A DNA stretch of 64,000 nucleotides, taken from NCBI RefSeq assembly GCF_030294985.1, contig NZ_AP024718.1, positions 496,001-560,000 on the forward strand. Reading direction: 5' to 3'. This document shows, in pieces, positions 36,226 through 44,010 of this stretch. Made by a program: the position numbers and the translations under genes. This DNA comes from Methylomarinovum tepidoasis. Its GTDB lineage: Bacteria > Pseudomonadota > Gammaproteobacteria > Methylococcales > Methylothermaceae. The notes beneath the pieces are model-generated. The model did no database searches. It saw only the letters and a program-made list of their open reading frames with translations, and was not told where the DNA came from. Position 1 is the stretch's first letter, and each line of letters begins with the position of its first letter.

Positions 36226-36870
36226 ATGAATGCAGCAAACCCCAAAGAAGCCAAAAAACGCCAGCTGCTCGATGAAGGCGTCCGGCTGCTGCTGGCCCGG
36301 GGCTATCACGGCACCGGCCTGCAGGAGATCCTCTCCCGGGCAGGGATTCCCAAAGGCTCCTTCTACCACTATTTTCCCAGCAAGGAAGCCTTCAGCGCGG
36401 CGGTGATCGAACATTACATCGAGCCTTTCATCCAGCAACTGGATCACCACCTCGGCCAAAACGCGGCCACGCCGCTCCAGGCGCTGCAAGACTACTTCCG
36501 CGCCCTGATCGAGGAACTCCAGGGCAACGATTTCAAAGGCGGCTGCCTGCTGGGCAATCTGATGGGAGAGGTGGGAGACACCAGTGCGCTGTGCCGCCAG
36601 GCGCTGCAGCGCGCCCTCCACCGTTACCGCGACAAGATCGCCGCGATGCTGGCCCAGGCCCAGGCGGCCGGCCTCGTCCGCCGGGACCGGACGGCGGAGG
36701 AACTGGCCGACTGCATCGTCGACAACTGGCAGGGAGCGTTGCTGCGGATGAAGGTCGAACGCAGCACCGCGCCCCTGGAACGCTTCATGGATCAGATTTT
36801 CCGGGAACTGTTGCCCGGAGAGGCGGCCGGCCCAGAGACCGGCCTTCACCCTGCGTCAAGCGAAACCTGA
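36226..36870 (+). CDS. TetR-family regulator
   Basis: A 214-residue regulator. The N-terminal helix-turn-helix is GLQEILSRAGIPKGSFYHYF (residues ~27-47), the C-terminal ligand-binding domain is helical, with CCLLGNLMGE-like GGCLLGNLMGEVGDTS, similar to the AcuR/NemR branch. It probably binds the palindrome in its own promoter. It is the first gene of a run with DUF4242, a ferredoxin and the SBP56 protein (gaps 13, 3 and 44 bases), so it most likely controls them in response to a sulfur compound or reactive electrophile. This is inference. Confidence 0.85.
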   Translation: MNAANPKEAKKRQLLDEGVRLLLARGYHGTGLQEILSRAGIPKGSFYHYFPSKEAFSAAVIEHYIEPFIQQLDHHLGQNAATPLQALQDYFRALIEELQGNDFKGGCLLGNLMGEVGDTSALCRQALQRALHRYRDKIAAMLAQAQAAGLVRRDRTAEELADCIVDNWQGALLRMKVERSTAPLERFMDQIFRELLPGEAAGPETGLHPASSET

Positions 36871-36883
36871 AAGGAGAACGACC

Positions 36884-37159
36884 ATGCCCAAGTACGTCAT
36901 CGAACGGGAGATCCCCGGCGCCGGCGACCTGTCGCCGGAGGAGCTGACCGCCATTTCGCAGAAGTCCTGCGGCATCCTGCGAGAAATGGGGCCCCAGATC
37001 CAATGGGTGGAAAGCTATGTCACCCAGGACAAGATCTATTGCGTCTATATCGCCCCCAATGAAGAGGCCGTGCGCGAACATGCGGCCAAGGGCGGCTTTC
37101 CCGCCGACCGCATCAGCGAGGTGAAGACGAAGATCGATCCCACCACGGCGGAGGGCTGA
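36884..37159 (+). CDS. DUF4242 small protein
   Basis: A 91-residue protein of DUF4242 (MPKYVIEREIPGAGDLSPEEL; then WVESYVTQDKIYCVYIAPNEEAVREHA), a ferredoxin-like alpha+beta fold some members of which bind nickel or other metals. It has a good SD (AAAGGAGAA). Function unknown. It stands 3 bases before the ferredoxin gene, which suggests a coupled electron-transfer or metal role in the operon. Confidence 0.8.
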   Translation: MPKYVIEREIPGAGDLSPEELTAISQKSCGILREMGPQIQWVESYVTQDKIYCVYIAPNEEAVREHAAKGGFPADRISEVKTKIDPTTAEG

Positions 37160-37162
37160 GCC

Positions 37163-37345
37163 ATGAAGATCCACTGGGACGAAGCACGCTGTTGCCACGC
37201 CGGCATCTGCGTGAAGGAACTGCCGCAGGTGTTCAAGGTCGAGGACGGCCGGCTCGAGATCGACGCCGAGGCTGCCCCAGAAGCGGAAATCCGCCGGGTG
37301 GTCGGCATGTGTCCCGCCGCCGCACTTGCCATCGAAGAAAAATGA
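37163..37345 (+). CDS. small [4Fe-4S]-type ferredoxin-like protein
   Basis: A 60-residue protein. Cys residues in CCHAGICVKELPQVF and VGMCPAAAL match the divergent Fer4_19-type single-cluster ferredoxins (C-x-H-x-G-x-C ... CP). It would carry electrons in the cytosol. It lies in the operon between DUF4242 and the exported SBP56 protein. The SBP56 product is exported while this is cytosolic, so they act in the same pathway but not in one complex. Confidence 0.75.
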   Translation: MKIHWDEARCCHAGICVKELPQVFKVEDGRLEIDAEAAPEAEIRRVVGMCPAAALAIEEK

Positions 37346-37389
37346 CCCTCGGGCGGGCACTGCCCGCCTTTTCCCTGAAGAGGTACACC

Positions 37390-38682
37390 ATGATCCGAAT
37401 CTTACTGCTGAGCCTGGGCCTCCTGGCCGCCGCCCTCCCTGGCAGCGCCGATGAAACGCCGCTGTCCCCCTACATGCCCAAGATCGTCGGCCAGGAGGAT
37501 TTCATCTACGTCTGGACCCTGGGCATCGAGGGGCTGGGAGACGGCTCGGACAAGCTCGTCACCATCGACGCCAATCCCAACTCCAAGACCTTCGGCAAGG
37601 TCATCCACAGCGTTTCCGTGGGCGGCCGTCACGAGGCCCACCACTCCGGCTTCACCGACGACCGCAACTATTTGTGGGCCGGCGGCCTGGACACCAGCAA
37701 GATCTTCATCTTCGACGTCCACACCGATCCGGCCAGGCCGAAGCTGGTCAAGGTGATCGACGACTTCGTGGAGAAAAGCGGCGGCGTGGTCGGCCCCCAC
37801 ACCACCTACGCCCTGCCCGGCCGCATGATCATCAGCGGGCTGTCCAACGACAAGGACTACGGCGGCCGCACCGCCCTGGTGGAATACACCAACGACGGCC
37901 GGTACGTCGCCACCTATTGGATGCCCACCGACGACAACCTGCAGGGCGCCGTCAAGATCGGCAAGCATGCCGACGGCTACGGCTACGACGTCCGCGCCCT
38001 GCCCCGCCTCGACATCATGCTGACCTCCTCGTTCACAGGTCACCGCAACTACATGCGCGATCTGGGGGAACTGATGCAGGACAAGCAGGCGATGCAGGAA
38101 TTCGGCAACACCATGGTGCTGTGGGACCTGCACGACCGCAAGCCCAAACTGATCTTCGACGTGCCGGGCGCGCCGCTGGAAATCCGCTGCGCCTGGGAAC
38201 CGAACCACAACTACTGCTTCACCAGCACCGCCCTGACCGCCAAGATCTGGCTGGTGTATCTGGGCGATCAGGGGAAATGGCACGCCCAGGCGGTGGCGGA
38301 CATCGGCGATCCCGCCAAGATCCCCCTGCCGGTGGACATCTCCATCGAAAGCGACGACCGGCGCCTGTGGGTGACCACCTTCATGGACGGCAGCGCCCGC
38401 CTGTTCGACATCTCCGACCCGTTCCACCCGAAGCAGATCTATCAGAAAAAGATCGGCGCCCAGGTGAACATGGTGTCCCAGAGCTGGGACGGCAAGCGGG
38501 TCTATTTCAGCTCATCGCTGCTGTCGAAGTGGGATAAGAAGGGCAAGGACAACGAACAGTTCGTCAAAGCCTACCGCTGGGACGGCAGGGAATTGACGCC
38601 CCTGTTCCAGATCGACTTCCTCAAGGAGAAGCTGGGACGCCCCCATCAGATGCGTTTCGGCGCCTACGCGCTCTATCGATGA
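37390..38682 (+). CDS. SBP56-family protein, probable methanethiol oxidase
   Basis: A 430-residue protein with a signal peptide (MIRILLLSLGLLAAALPGSA), so periplasmic. It is a seven-bladed propeller of the selenium-binding protein 56 family: YVWTLGIEGLGDGSDKLVTI, HEAHHSGFTDDRNYLWAGGL and PHTTYALPGRMIISGLS; metal-binding His residues in HEAHHSGF and the late HQMRFGAYALYR. SBP56 is methanethiol oxidase (copper-dependent) in Hyphomicrobium and in humans, converting methanethiol to formaldehyde, H2S and H2O2. The SD AGAGG lies 6-10 bases upstream of ATG 37390. The C-terminal end is complete. The exported form and the regulator upstream support a role in methylated-sulfur use or detoxification. 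Confidence 0.88.
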   Translation: MIRILLLSLGLLAAALPGSADETPLSPYMPKIVGQEDFIYVWTLGIEGLGDGSDKLVTIDANPNSKTFGKVIHSVSVGGRHEAHHSGFTDDRNYLWAGGLDTSKIFIFDVHTDPARPKLVKVIDDFVEKSGGVVGPHTTYALPGRMIISGLSNDKDYGGRTALVEYTNDGRYVATYWMPTDDNLQGAVKIGKHADGYGYDVRALPRLDIMLTSSFTGHRNYMRDLGELMQDKQAMQEFGNTMVLWDLHDRKPKLIFDVPGAPLEIRCAWEPNHNYCFTSTALTAKIWLVYLGDQGKWHAQAVADIGDPAKIPLPVDISIESDDRRLWVTTFMDGSARLFDISDPFHPKQIYQKKIGAQVNMVSQSWDGKRVYFSSSLLSKWDKKGKDNEQFVKAYRWDGRELTPLFQIDFLKEKLGRPHQMRFGAYALYR

Positions 38683-38704
38683 CACCCGAAGGCCAGGGAC
38701 GGCC

Positions 38705-39130
38705 TCACCCCAGCCACCAGACCAAAGCCGCATAGCGCAGCCCCTTGCCGGCGGCGATCAGCGCCAAACCGGGCAGCCAGGGCAGACGCAGCCAGCCGGC
38801 CGCAAGGCACAATCCGTCGCCGATCAGCGGCAGCCACGACAACAGCAGCACCGGCAGGCCGTAACGACGCACCTTCGCCAACGCCGCTTCCGGCACCTTG
38901 CGGGCCAGAAGCCGCTGCGGCGACCATCCCTTCGCCAACATCCAGCCCAGCCACCAGGTCGTCATCGCCCCCAAGGTGTTTCCCAGGGTGGCGCTGAACC
39001 ACAACGGCAGCGCCGCTTCCGGCGTCTGCAGCACCCACCAGGCCAGCAACGCCTCCGAACCGCCCGGCGCCAGAGTGGCCGACACGAAGGCGCTGACGAA
39101 CAGCGCCGACAGGGGAAAGGATTCGATCAT
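38705..39130 (-). CDS. YqaA-like (SNARE-associated/DedA-type) membrane protein
   Basis: A 141-residue protein with four hydrophobic segments, similar to YqaA and the DedA/VTT family: the start SALFVSAFVSATLAPGGSEA has the reentrant-loop style with Pro and Glu, and later PLWFSATLGNTLGAMTTWWLG is the conserved GNxxG region. DedA-like proteins handle lipid flipping; YqaA itself is poorly known. It is convergent with the SBP56 gene (gap 22 bases) and separated from the copper operon by a terminator. Confidence 0.75.
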   Translation of the reverse strand: MIESFPLSALFVSAFVSATLAPGGSEALLAWWVLQTPEAALPLWFSATLGNTLGAMTTWWLGWMLAKGWSPQRLLARKVPEAALAKVRRYGLPVLLLSWLPLIGDGLCLAAGWLRLPWLPGLALIAAGKGLRYAALVWWLG

Positions 39131-39136
39131 GCGCCC

Positions 39137-39165
39137 GTCAAAAAGCCCTCGCGGTGGAGGGCTTT
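39137..39165 (-). terminator. terminator of the copper-protein operon
   Basis: A perfect 9-bp stem AAAGCCCTC / GAGGGCTTT with a 6-base loop. On the minus strand it is followed by TTTTTGACG. Confidence 0.85.
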
Positions 39166-39190
39166 ATTTCAGTCCGGAAGAGAGAAAAGT

Positions 39191-40018
39191 TCAGCTGGAC
39201 GAGCCTGCGGCTGTCAACGACCGGATCAGTTTGATCAGCCGGCAGAAGAGCGCCATGATCCGTTCGAACAGATAAGCGTTCAGCTCCCGACCACTCATGC
39301 CGAGGAAACGCCGTCCCACCCAGTCGAACAGATAGGGAGCGCCGAGCACCGCCAGCACCAGACCGAGGACCAGCAGGCCCGACAGTAGGGGGCGGCGACC
39401 GGATTCCGGCGTCTGTGCCGTAGCGTCCGCCGCCACTACCCCACCCATCTCGCCATGATCCGGATAGACGACCGCCGGCGGGGTGATGCCGGCGATTCCA
39501 GGTAAGTCGCCGCTACCGTCACCGACCACCAGCTCGGCCTTCATGCCTTTCTCGGTGTGCTGGGTGATGTCACAATGGACCAGATAGGTCCGGTCTTCGG
39601 CCGGGGCGATGAAGGTTCCGGTCACCTCGCCGGGACCGGTCACCTCCAGGTGGAACATGCCGCGGGGATAGACTTCCTCGGGCAGACCGTGGAGCATCCA
39701 CTGATGGCGGATCTGGTCCTCGTTGACCAGGGTGACGGTGACCCGGGCACAGGGCTCGACCTGCCACTTGCGCCGGTCGTAACCGAACATGGTGCCGGGA
39801 AAGTCGCGTGAATATTTGTGGCCGGCATGGACGGTCAGTTTCACGTCCTCCGAAATCCGGCGGCAGCCCGGCGGCAGTTGGTCGGTGTTGTATCCCATCA
39901 CCATCTTACCGCCCATGTCCATGAGCATGCGACCGTGGTTCATCATCGGCATCTTCGCTGCCCAGACGGGCAGAGCCAACAGCACCCCCCACAAGATCCA
40001 GAGGCCAGTCCGTTTCAT
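39191..40018 (-). CDS. exported cupredoxin with C-terminal membrane anchor
   Basis: A 275-residue protein with a signal peptide (MKRTGLWILWGVLLALPVWA). The cupredoxin domain spans about residues 40-180: first ligand His in IRHQWMLHGLP, then VHCDITQHTEKGM, a C-x4-H-x4-M type 1 copper pattern. Met/His-rich residues follow the signal peptide (KMPMMNHGRMLMDMGGKM) and may bind copper. One transmembrane helix near residues 215-240 then a basic tail. So it is anchored with the copper domain in the periplasm. It is the last gene in a three-gene run (gap 1 base) and would pass electrons to or from the multicopper oxidase upstream. Specific function not known. Confidence 0.85.
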   Translation of the reverse strand: MKRTGLWILWGVLLALPVWAAKMPMMNHGRMLMDMGGKMVMGYNTDQLPPGCRRISEDVKLTVHAGHKYSRDFPGTMFGYDRRKWQVEPCARVTVTLVNEDQIRHQWMLHGLPEEVYPRGMFHLEVTGPGEVTGTFIAPAEDRTYLVHCDITQHTEKGMKAELVVGDGSGDLPGIAGITPPAVVYPDHGEMGGVVAADATAQTPESGRRPLLSGLLVLGLVLAVLGAPYLFDWVGRRFLGMSGRELNAYLFERIMALFCRLIKLIRSLTAAGSSS

Positions 40019-40019
40019 C

Positions 40020-41723
40020 TTATGATTTCTCCAGAACGTAGCGGCAGAACAGCTCACGGGCACGTTCACGATTGGAAAACAGCACATAGGCGAGAAGGCC
40101 GATCAACAGCCCGATCCAAAAACGCCTCCACGGGGAAGCCTCCTCCCCGGCTTCCGGCGGTTGGACCGTTTCCTGACTGCGGGCTTCGGGATCGCCCAGG
40201 CTGTCCCATTCGTCGATGTTCTGCCAAACCGGCAGTTTGCGCTGATAGAAAGCTTCGGTGAAATAGCGGCTGAGGTCGACGCCCTGCACCTTGGGAACGT
40301 CCCCTGGCCCCAGATAGGACTTGTAGACGATGGCGCTGATGTTGCCGCCCGGGTTCATGCCGTCGGTGGTGATGCCGCGCTCGACGTGATCATGGACCAC
40401 CCAGATTCCCTGGCCGTAATTGTGCAGGCCGTCGTCGGTAGTGGTGAGCTTGAGATCGACACGTTGGGCGGGGGCAAGATCGAAGATGTCCCGCATGATC
40501 CGGGCTTGGGGATTGACGGCGACCCCGTCATAGTGGGTGATGGTCGCCTTGTGGCCATGGGTGTGGACCGCCAAAAGCTCGCTCTGGGCGTTGAGCATGC
40601 GGAGTTTGATGTTCTGATCCGGCTCGACCACCAGCAGGGATTCCCGCAGAGTGTAGGGGAAGGAACGGCCGTTGAGCAGGAAGTAGTCCTCGGTGGCGTC
40701 GGTCAGGTCGTATTCGCGGTTCATGCGTTTGGCGATGACCCGCGGATCGTTGGAGGACTGGACGATCTGGTGCAGTTCCTTGTCCACCGCTTGATAGACC
40801 AGATCGTATTCCTGATCGTATTCTTCCCGGATTGCCTTGGCGGGGTGGCGGACCTTACCGGCACCGACGTTCAGGGTTTGCACCCAGTTGTTCGGGCGAT
40901 TCTCCTCCACCACCAGCATCCCGATCAGCCCCATCGCCAGGTGGGTATGGGTCTGAACGTGACAGTGATAGATGAAGGTGCCCGGCTGGCGCGGGGTGAT
41001 GTCGTAGGTCCGTGCTTGCCCGGGAATGATGAAGCCTTCGCTGGTCTGGGGTACGCCGTCGTTGCCCTCCCCTTTGGCATCGACGTAGGGATGATCCACA
41101 CCGTGAAGGTGAATGGTGTGGGGAAAGTAATGGGTGTTCTCGAGCACGATCCTGACCGTGTCCCCCTGCTCCACCCGAATCGTCGGCGACGGGGGACGCA
41201 GCAGCGGATTGGCTTCGATGCTGTGGGCGTCCTTGGTCGCCATGCCGCGGACCTTGGGCGCGAAGACCCAAAAGGCTGGCTTGATCCCGGGGGCGATGGC
41301 GAAGCCGTGAACCGGTTCGGTGGTATCCGGAGAGGCGCCGTTGAGTTCCGCGACCTCCAGCTTGATGATGATCTCGTCCGGATCCCCGTCCCCGTCGCGG
41401 TCGTTGCGCTTGATGACGCTGTCGGCCGCCAACCGGGTCTTCATCAGGGTCGGCATGGAGATGTTGTTGGTTCCCTTGACGAAAGCAGCGATGTCATAGG
41501 GATTGTCCGGCAGACAGACACGCTCTTCCTCGATTTCCACCCCGTCGATCTTTTGGGCGTCACGCCACCGAACAGGGCGCTCTGGAGGACAGAAAGGCTC
41601 CGGCGCTGCCGCCTGGGCGGGCTTGGCATGGGCGTCCGGCATTGATGAGACGTCCGCCGTCACGGCAAAAGAGAAACAGAGGGCGAAAACGCCCCCTGCC
41701 AAAGTCACACGGTATCGCTGCAT
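40020..41723 (-). CDS. exported multicopper oxidase with C-terminal membrane anchor
   Basis: A 567-residue protein with a signal peptide (RYRVTLAGGVFALCFSFAVTA). Copper motifs are HTIHLHGVDHPY, YHCHVQTHTHLAMGL (H-C-H region), AVHTHGHKATITHYDG and VHDHVERGITTDGMNPGG. The layout is not that of typical three-domain CueO or two-domain NirK, and is closer to a long plastocyanin-like family. At the C-terminus is a single helix (WIGLLIGLLAYVLF) and a basic tail. The first part before the first copper box (about residues 30-150) also holds an acidic DRDGDGDPDE motif, possibly a calcium site. I chose ATG 41723 for the signal peptide. Substrate unknown. Confidence 0.85.
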   Translation of the reverse strand: MQRYRVTLAGGVFALCFSFAVTADVSSMPDAHAKPAQAAAPEPFCPPERPVRWRDAQKIDGVEIEEERVCLPDNPYDIAAFVKGTNNISMPTLMKTRLAADSVIKRNDRDGDGDPDEIIIKLEVAELNGASPDTTEPVHGFAIAPGIKPAFWVFAPKVRGMATKDAHSIEANPLLRPPSPTIRVEQGDTVRIVLENTHYFPHTIHLHGVDHPYVDAKGEGNDGVPQTSEGFIIPGQARTYDITPRQPGTFIYHCHVQTHTHLAMGLIGMLVVEENRPNNWVQTLNVGAGKVRHPAKAIREEYDQEYDLVYQAVDKELHQIVQSSNDPRVIAKRMNREYDLTDATEDYFLLNGRSFPYTLRESLLVVEPDQNIKLRMLNAQSELLAVHTHGHKATITHYDGVAVNPQARIMRDIFDLAPAQRVDLKLTTTDDGLHNYGQGIWVVHDHVERGITTDGMNPGGNISAIVYKSYLGPGDVPKVQGVDLSRYFTEAFYQRKLPVWQNIDEWDSLGDPEARSQETVQPPEAGEEASPWRRFWIGLLIGLLAYVLFSNRERARELFCRYVLEKS

Positions 41724-41742
41724 GGAGTTATTGCTTTGGTCT

Positions 41743-42357
41743 TTAGAGGTTCTTGAATTTGCCCAATACCCCATCCACTGCAGCGCGGAAACCGGCATGG
41801 GACAGGTACAGAATGTAAACGAGCGCCAGTAGCACGATACCGACGATCATGTAAAGGCGCATCTGGGAACCGCTGTCGACGCCCACGAGCAGCTCCAGAT
41901 GGTTTTCGTATTCCTTGCCGTTGGGATCGACCAGCTTGACCTCGACTTCATAGTTCCCCGGCTGTTCGAAATCCACCACGGTCTCCAGAATACCGCCACG
42001 CATCTTTTTCGGCGGCACCTCGGCAATCACCGTCCCGTCGGACTCGCGGACCACCTTCAAAGCCAGCCTCATTTCCTTGATTTTCTGATCCAGTTCCCGC
42101 GTCGCACCAATGGAAGTGGTCCCTTCCTTGGATTCATAGTCGAACACCAGGTTGGTACGGCCCAGGCCAGGCATCTGGGTACAATACTTGCGGTCGCCGG
42201 TCAGCTGGGGTTGATAGGCGGAAAACATCAGGGTGAAATCACCGACACTGATGCGGCAGAAATCACCGCCGCCGCCACCGCCGCCATCGGCGAAAGCCGG
42301 CGTCAGGGAAGCGAATCCCAGAATCAACGCGACGAAAAATTGGAATAAACTGCGCAT
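41743..42357 (-). CDS. hypothetical exported Gly-rich, membrane-anchored protein
   Basis: A 204-residue protein that I do not recognise. After a signal peptide (LILGFASLTPAFA) there is DGGGGGGGDFCRISVG, then a beta-rich periplasmic domain (LVFDYESKEGTTSIGATREL; GNYEVEVKLVDPNGKEY) with a fold like the YtkA/FixH or Ig-like group; two Cys residues (FCRI and YCTQMPG) may bind metal or form a disulfide. A transmembrane helix lies near residues 170-187, with a basic tail. The SD GGAGGAG precedes ATG 42357. It is the first gene of the copper operon (gap 19 bases to the oxidase), so it may be an assembly factor or subunit. Confidence 0.65.
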   Translation of the reverse strand: MRSLFQFFVALILGFASLTPAFADGGGGGGGDFCRISVGDFTLMFSAYQPQLTGDRKYCTQMPGLGRTNLVFDYESKEGTTSIGATRELDQKIKEMRLALKVVRESDGTVIAEVPPKKMRGGILETVVDFEQPGNYEVEVKLVDPNGKEYENHLELLVGVDSGSQMRLYMIVGIVLLALVYILYLSHAGFRAAVDGVLGKFKNL

Positions 42358-42538
42358 AGCTCCTCCACTCTCTAGCTAGGTTATTATGGAATACGGGCTC
42401 TTCGTATTGTGCCAAATCAGGCACGACAAATGAAGGCCGCTATCCACTTTACCAAATCACGGCGTGGAAAAGCCAGCATCAGGAAATGTTTATATGAACC
42501 GGCAACGACGCGGTGGGGGGAGACGAAATCATGAGAAG

Positions 42539-42612
42539 TGGCTACGGGTGGACTCGAACCACCGACCCCAGCATTATGAGTGCTGTGCTCTAACCAGCTG
42601 AGCTACGTAGCC
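42539..42612 (-). tRNA. tRNA-Met(CAU), elongator
   Basis: The minus strand gives a full cloverleaf: acceptor GGCTACG/CGTAGCC, D arm with AGCTCAGC, anticodon arm CAGCACTCATAATGCTG (anticodon CAT), T arm GGTTCGAGTCC. It is close to E. coli elongator tRNA-Met. The discriminator base is A; CCA is not encoded. An initiator is excluded because the first pair is G-C and the anticodon stem lacks three G-C pairs. Confidence 0.95.
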
Positions 42613-42664
42613 GTCACAAGGAAGCGCATATTATTCCCGGAGCGGTTTTCAGTGTCAAGCCTCG

Positions 42665-43489
42665 CTAGCGGTCCAGCACGATCAGGGCGCTGGGATGGCG
42701 CACCAGGATCGAGTGCTGGCGCCCCCGCCTGGACGGCCAGCCACGCACCTCGACTCGGTGGCCGAGATAGGATTCCAGGGGCGGAAACCAGCGTAAATTG
42801 GCCCGGGGAATGGTCACATAGAGATCGGCGGCGAACGACAACCGGACATACTTGCGCCCCGGCTTGACAGCCTTGGGCACCCCCACCAATCGCTGCCAGC
42901 CGTGCAGACGCTTGCGGCGCAGAATCTCGATCGGCTTGGGCGCATAGGCATCCATCCCCCAGATTCCCCGCCGGGCCTGCTCCGCTTGCTGCTGGGCTTC
43001 GAGAATCGCATCGGCATATTTGAGGTTGGGCGGGTGAATGTTGGCGATCGCCCATCCCAGGGCGACCAGCTGCAGGTTCACGTGCAGGCCGTCGTGGCGG
43101 AACAGGTAGGCCAGGGTACGCCCGTATTTGTCATGCCGTTCCACGTCATACTCCAGCCTCACCCGCCGCCCCTCGAGCAGGGTCTCCAGCTGCCGCTTCG
43201 CTGCCTCCCCGCCCGGCTCGCCGCGCTTGCGCTCGGTTTCGATCTCCGGGGTGTTGATATTGAGGAGGCGCACTTTGCGCCCGTCGGCAAGGCGGACGGT
43301 ATCTCCATCGTAAATGTAGGCGACTTGGTGATAGCGGGGGCGGCGCTCCAGCTGCAGCACCGCGGCGTCCGCCGCCAGCGGCCTGTCGCTGAAATGATAA
43401 TTCCCCTGGGAATCGCGCCATTGAAAAACGGCCGCCGCGGCGGCCGTCATCAGGAACAGAAAGACTGCGGCGAGGAAACCGCGGATCAT
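42665..43489 (-). CDS. exported thermonuclease (SNase-like) with DUF4124
   Basis: A 274-residue protein with a signal peptide (MIRGFLAAVFLFLMTAAAAA). A DUF4124-like start (VFQWRDSQGNYHFSDRPL) is followed by a staphylococcal-nuclease fold: YDGDTVRLADGRKVRLLNIN, then TPEIETERKRGEPGGEAAKR and VERHDKYGRTLAYLFRHDG. The catalytic Asp, Arg and Glu residues of SNase are visible (D-G-D, R-x-L-x-x-I-N-T-P-E, and the later K-Y-G-R). It cuts nucleic acids in a Ca2+-dependent way, probably in the periplasm or outside. The C-terminal ~110 residues are a domain of unknown fold. The 4-base gap to the upstream gene on the minus strand suggests co-transcription. Confidence 0.85.
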   Translation of the reverse strand: MIRGFLAAVFLFLMTAAAAAVFQWRDSQGNYHFSDRPLAADAAVLQLERRPRYHQVAYIYDGDTVRLADGRKVRLLNINTPEIETERKRGEPGGEAAKRQLETLLEGRRVRLEYDVERHDKYGRTLAYLFRHDGLHVNLQLVALGWAIANIHPPNLKYADAILEAQQQAEQARRGIWGMDAYAPKPIEILRRKRLHGWQRLVGVPKAVKPGRKYVRLSFAADLYVTIPRANLRWFPPLESYLGHRVEVRGWPSRRGRQHSILVRHPSALIVLDR

Positions 43490-43493
43490 GGCC

Positions 43494-43847
43494 TCAGGCC
43501 GCCGCCGAAGCCCCGGCCGGCTTGCCGTTGATCCGGGCGGCGACCGCCTCGAGCTGACGCAGCTGGGCATAGCCCGCATTGGTCAGCTCCATGCCGCCTT
43601 TCAGTACGGTCTGGACCAGACCGGGCAGGCGATAGACCAGATAGCACAGATACGCCGTCACCGCGACGGCGACCGGCAGGCCCGCCAGGGCCGGCAACCC
43701 TACCAGCCCCAAGGCCCTGACCAGCAAAGTCACCGCGTCCAGCGGCAACAGCAAAAAGGCGCTGAAGTAGGTCAGAACGAAGAAGGAATACAGCAGCAAA
43801 GTGATGAATTCGAACAGACGGATCAAACCGAGATTAAGCCATTTCAT
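43494..43847 (-). CDS. hypothetical small membrane protein
   Basis: A 117-residue protein with two to three hydrophobic segments (FEFITLLLYSFFVLTYFSAF, ALTLLVRALGLVGLPALAGL and VAVTAYLCYLVYRLPGL) and an Ala-rich tail. No family recognised. It lies directly upstream of the nuclease gene (4 bases) on the same strand, so they are probably co-transcribed. The upstream region of about 160 bases to the divergent GGDEF-EAL gene is a likely promoter. Confidence 0.6.
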   Translation of the reverse strand: MKWLNLGLIRLFEFITLLLYSFFVLTYFSAFLLLPLDAVTLLVRALGLVGLPALAGLPVAVAVTAYLCYLVYRLPGLVQTVLKGGMELTNAGYAQLRQLEAVAARINGKPAGASAAA

Positions 43848-44010
43848 GGTCGATGCTTATCCTCAAAAGCGATTGGCGACACACCGGGATCCCCGGATCC
43901 AAGATTTAAGCTGGAAATTATAGCATCCCGATCTCCCCGGGCCGGTGGTTTTGTCCCCTTGAATCCGCCTGCTGGATTAGAATGAGGTTCCCGATACGGC
44001 GAGGACCTCC

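Noticed and set aside
42539-42612. Initiator tRNA or tRNA-Ile2 with CAU
   Set aside because: G-C first pair and the anticodon stem exclude an initiator; the overall sequence is closest to elongator Met, though Ile2 cannot be fully excluded without checking for lysidine signals.
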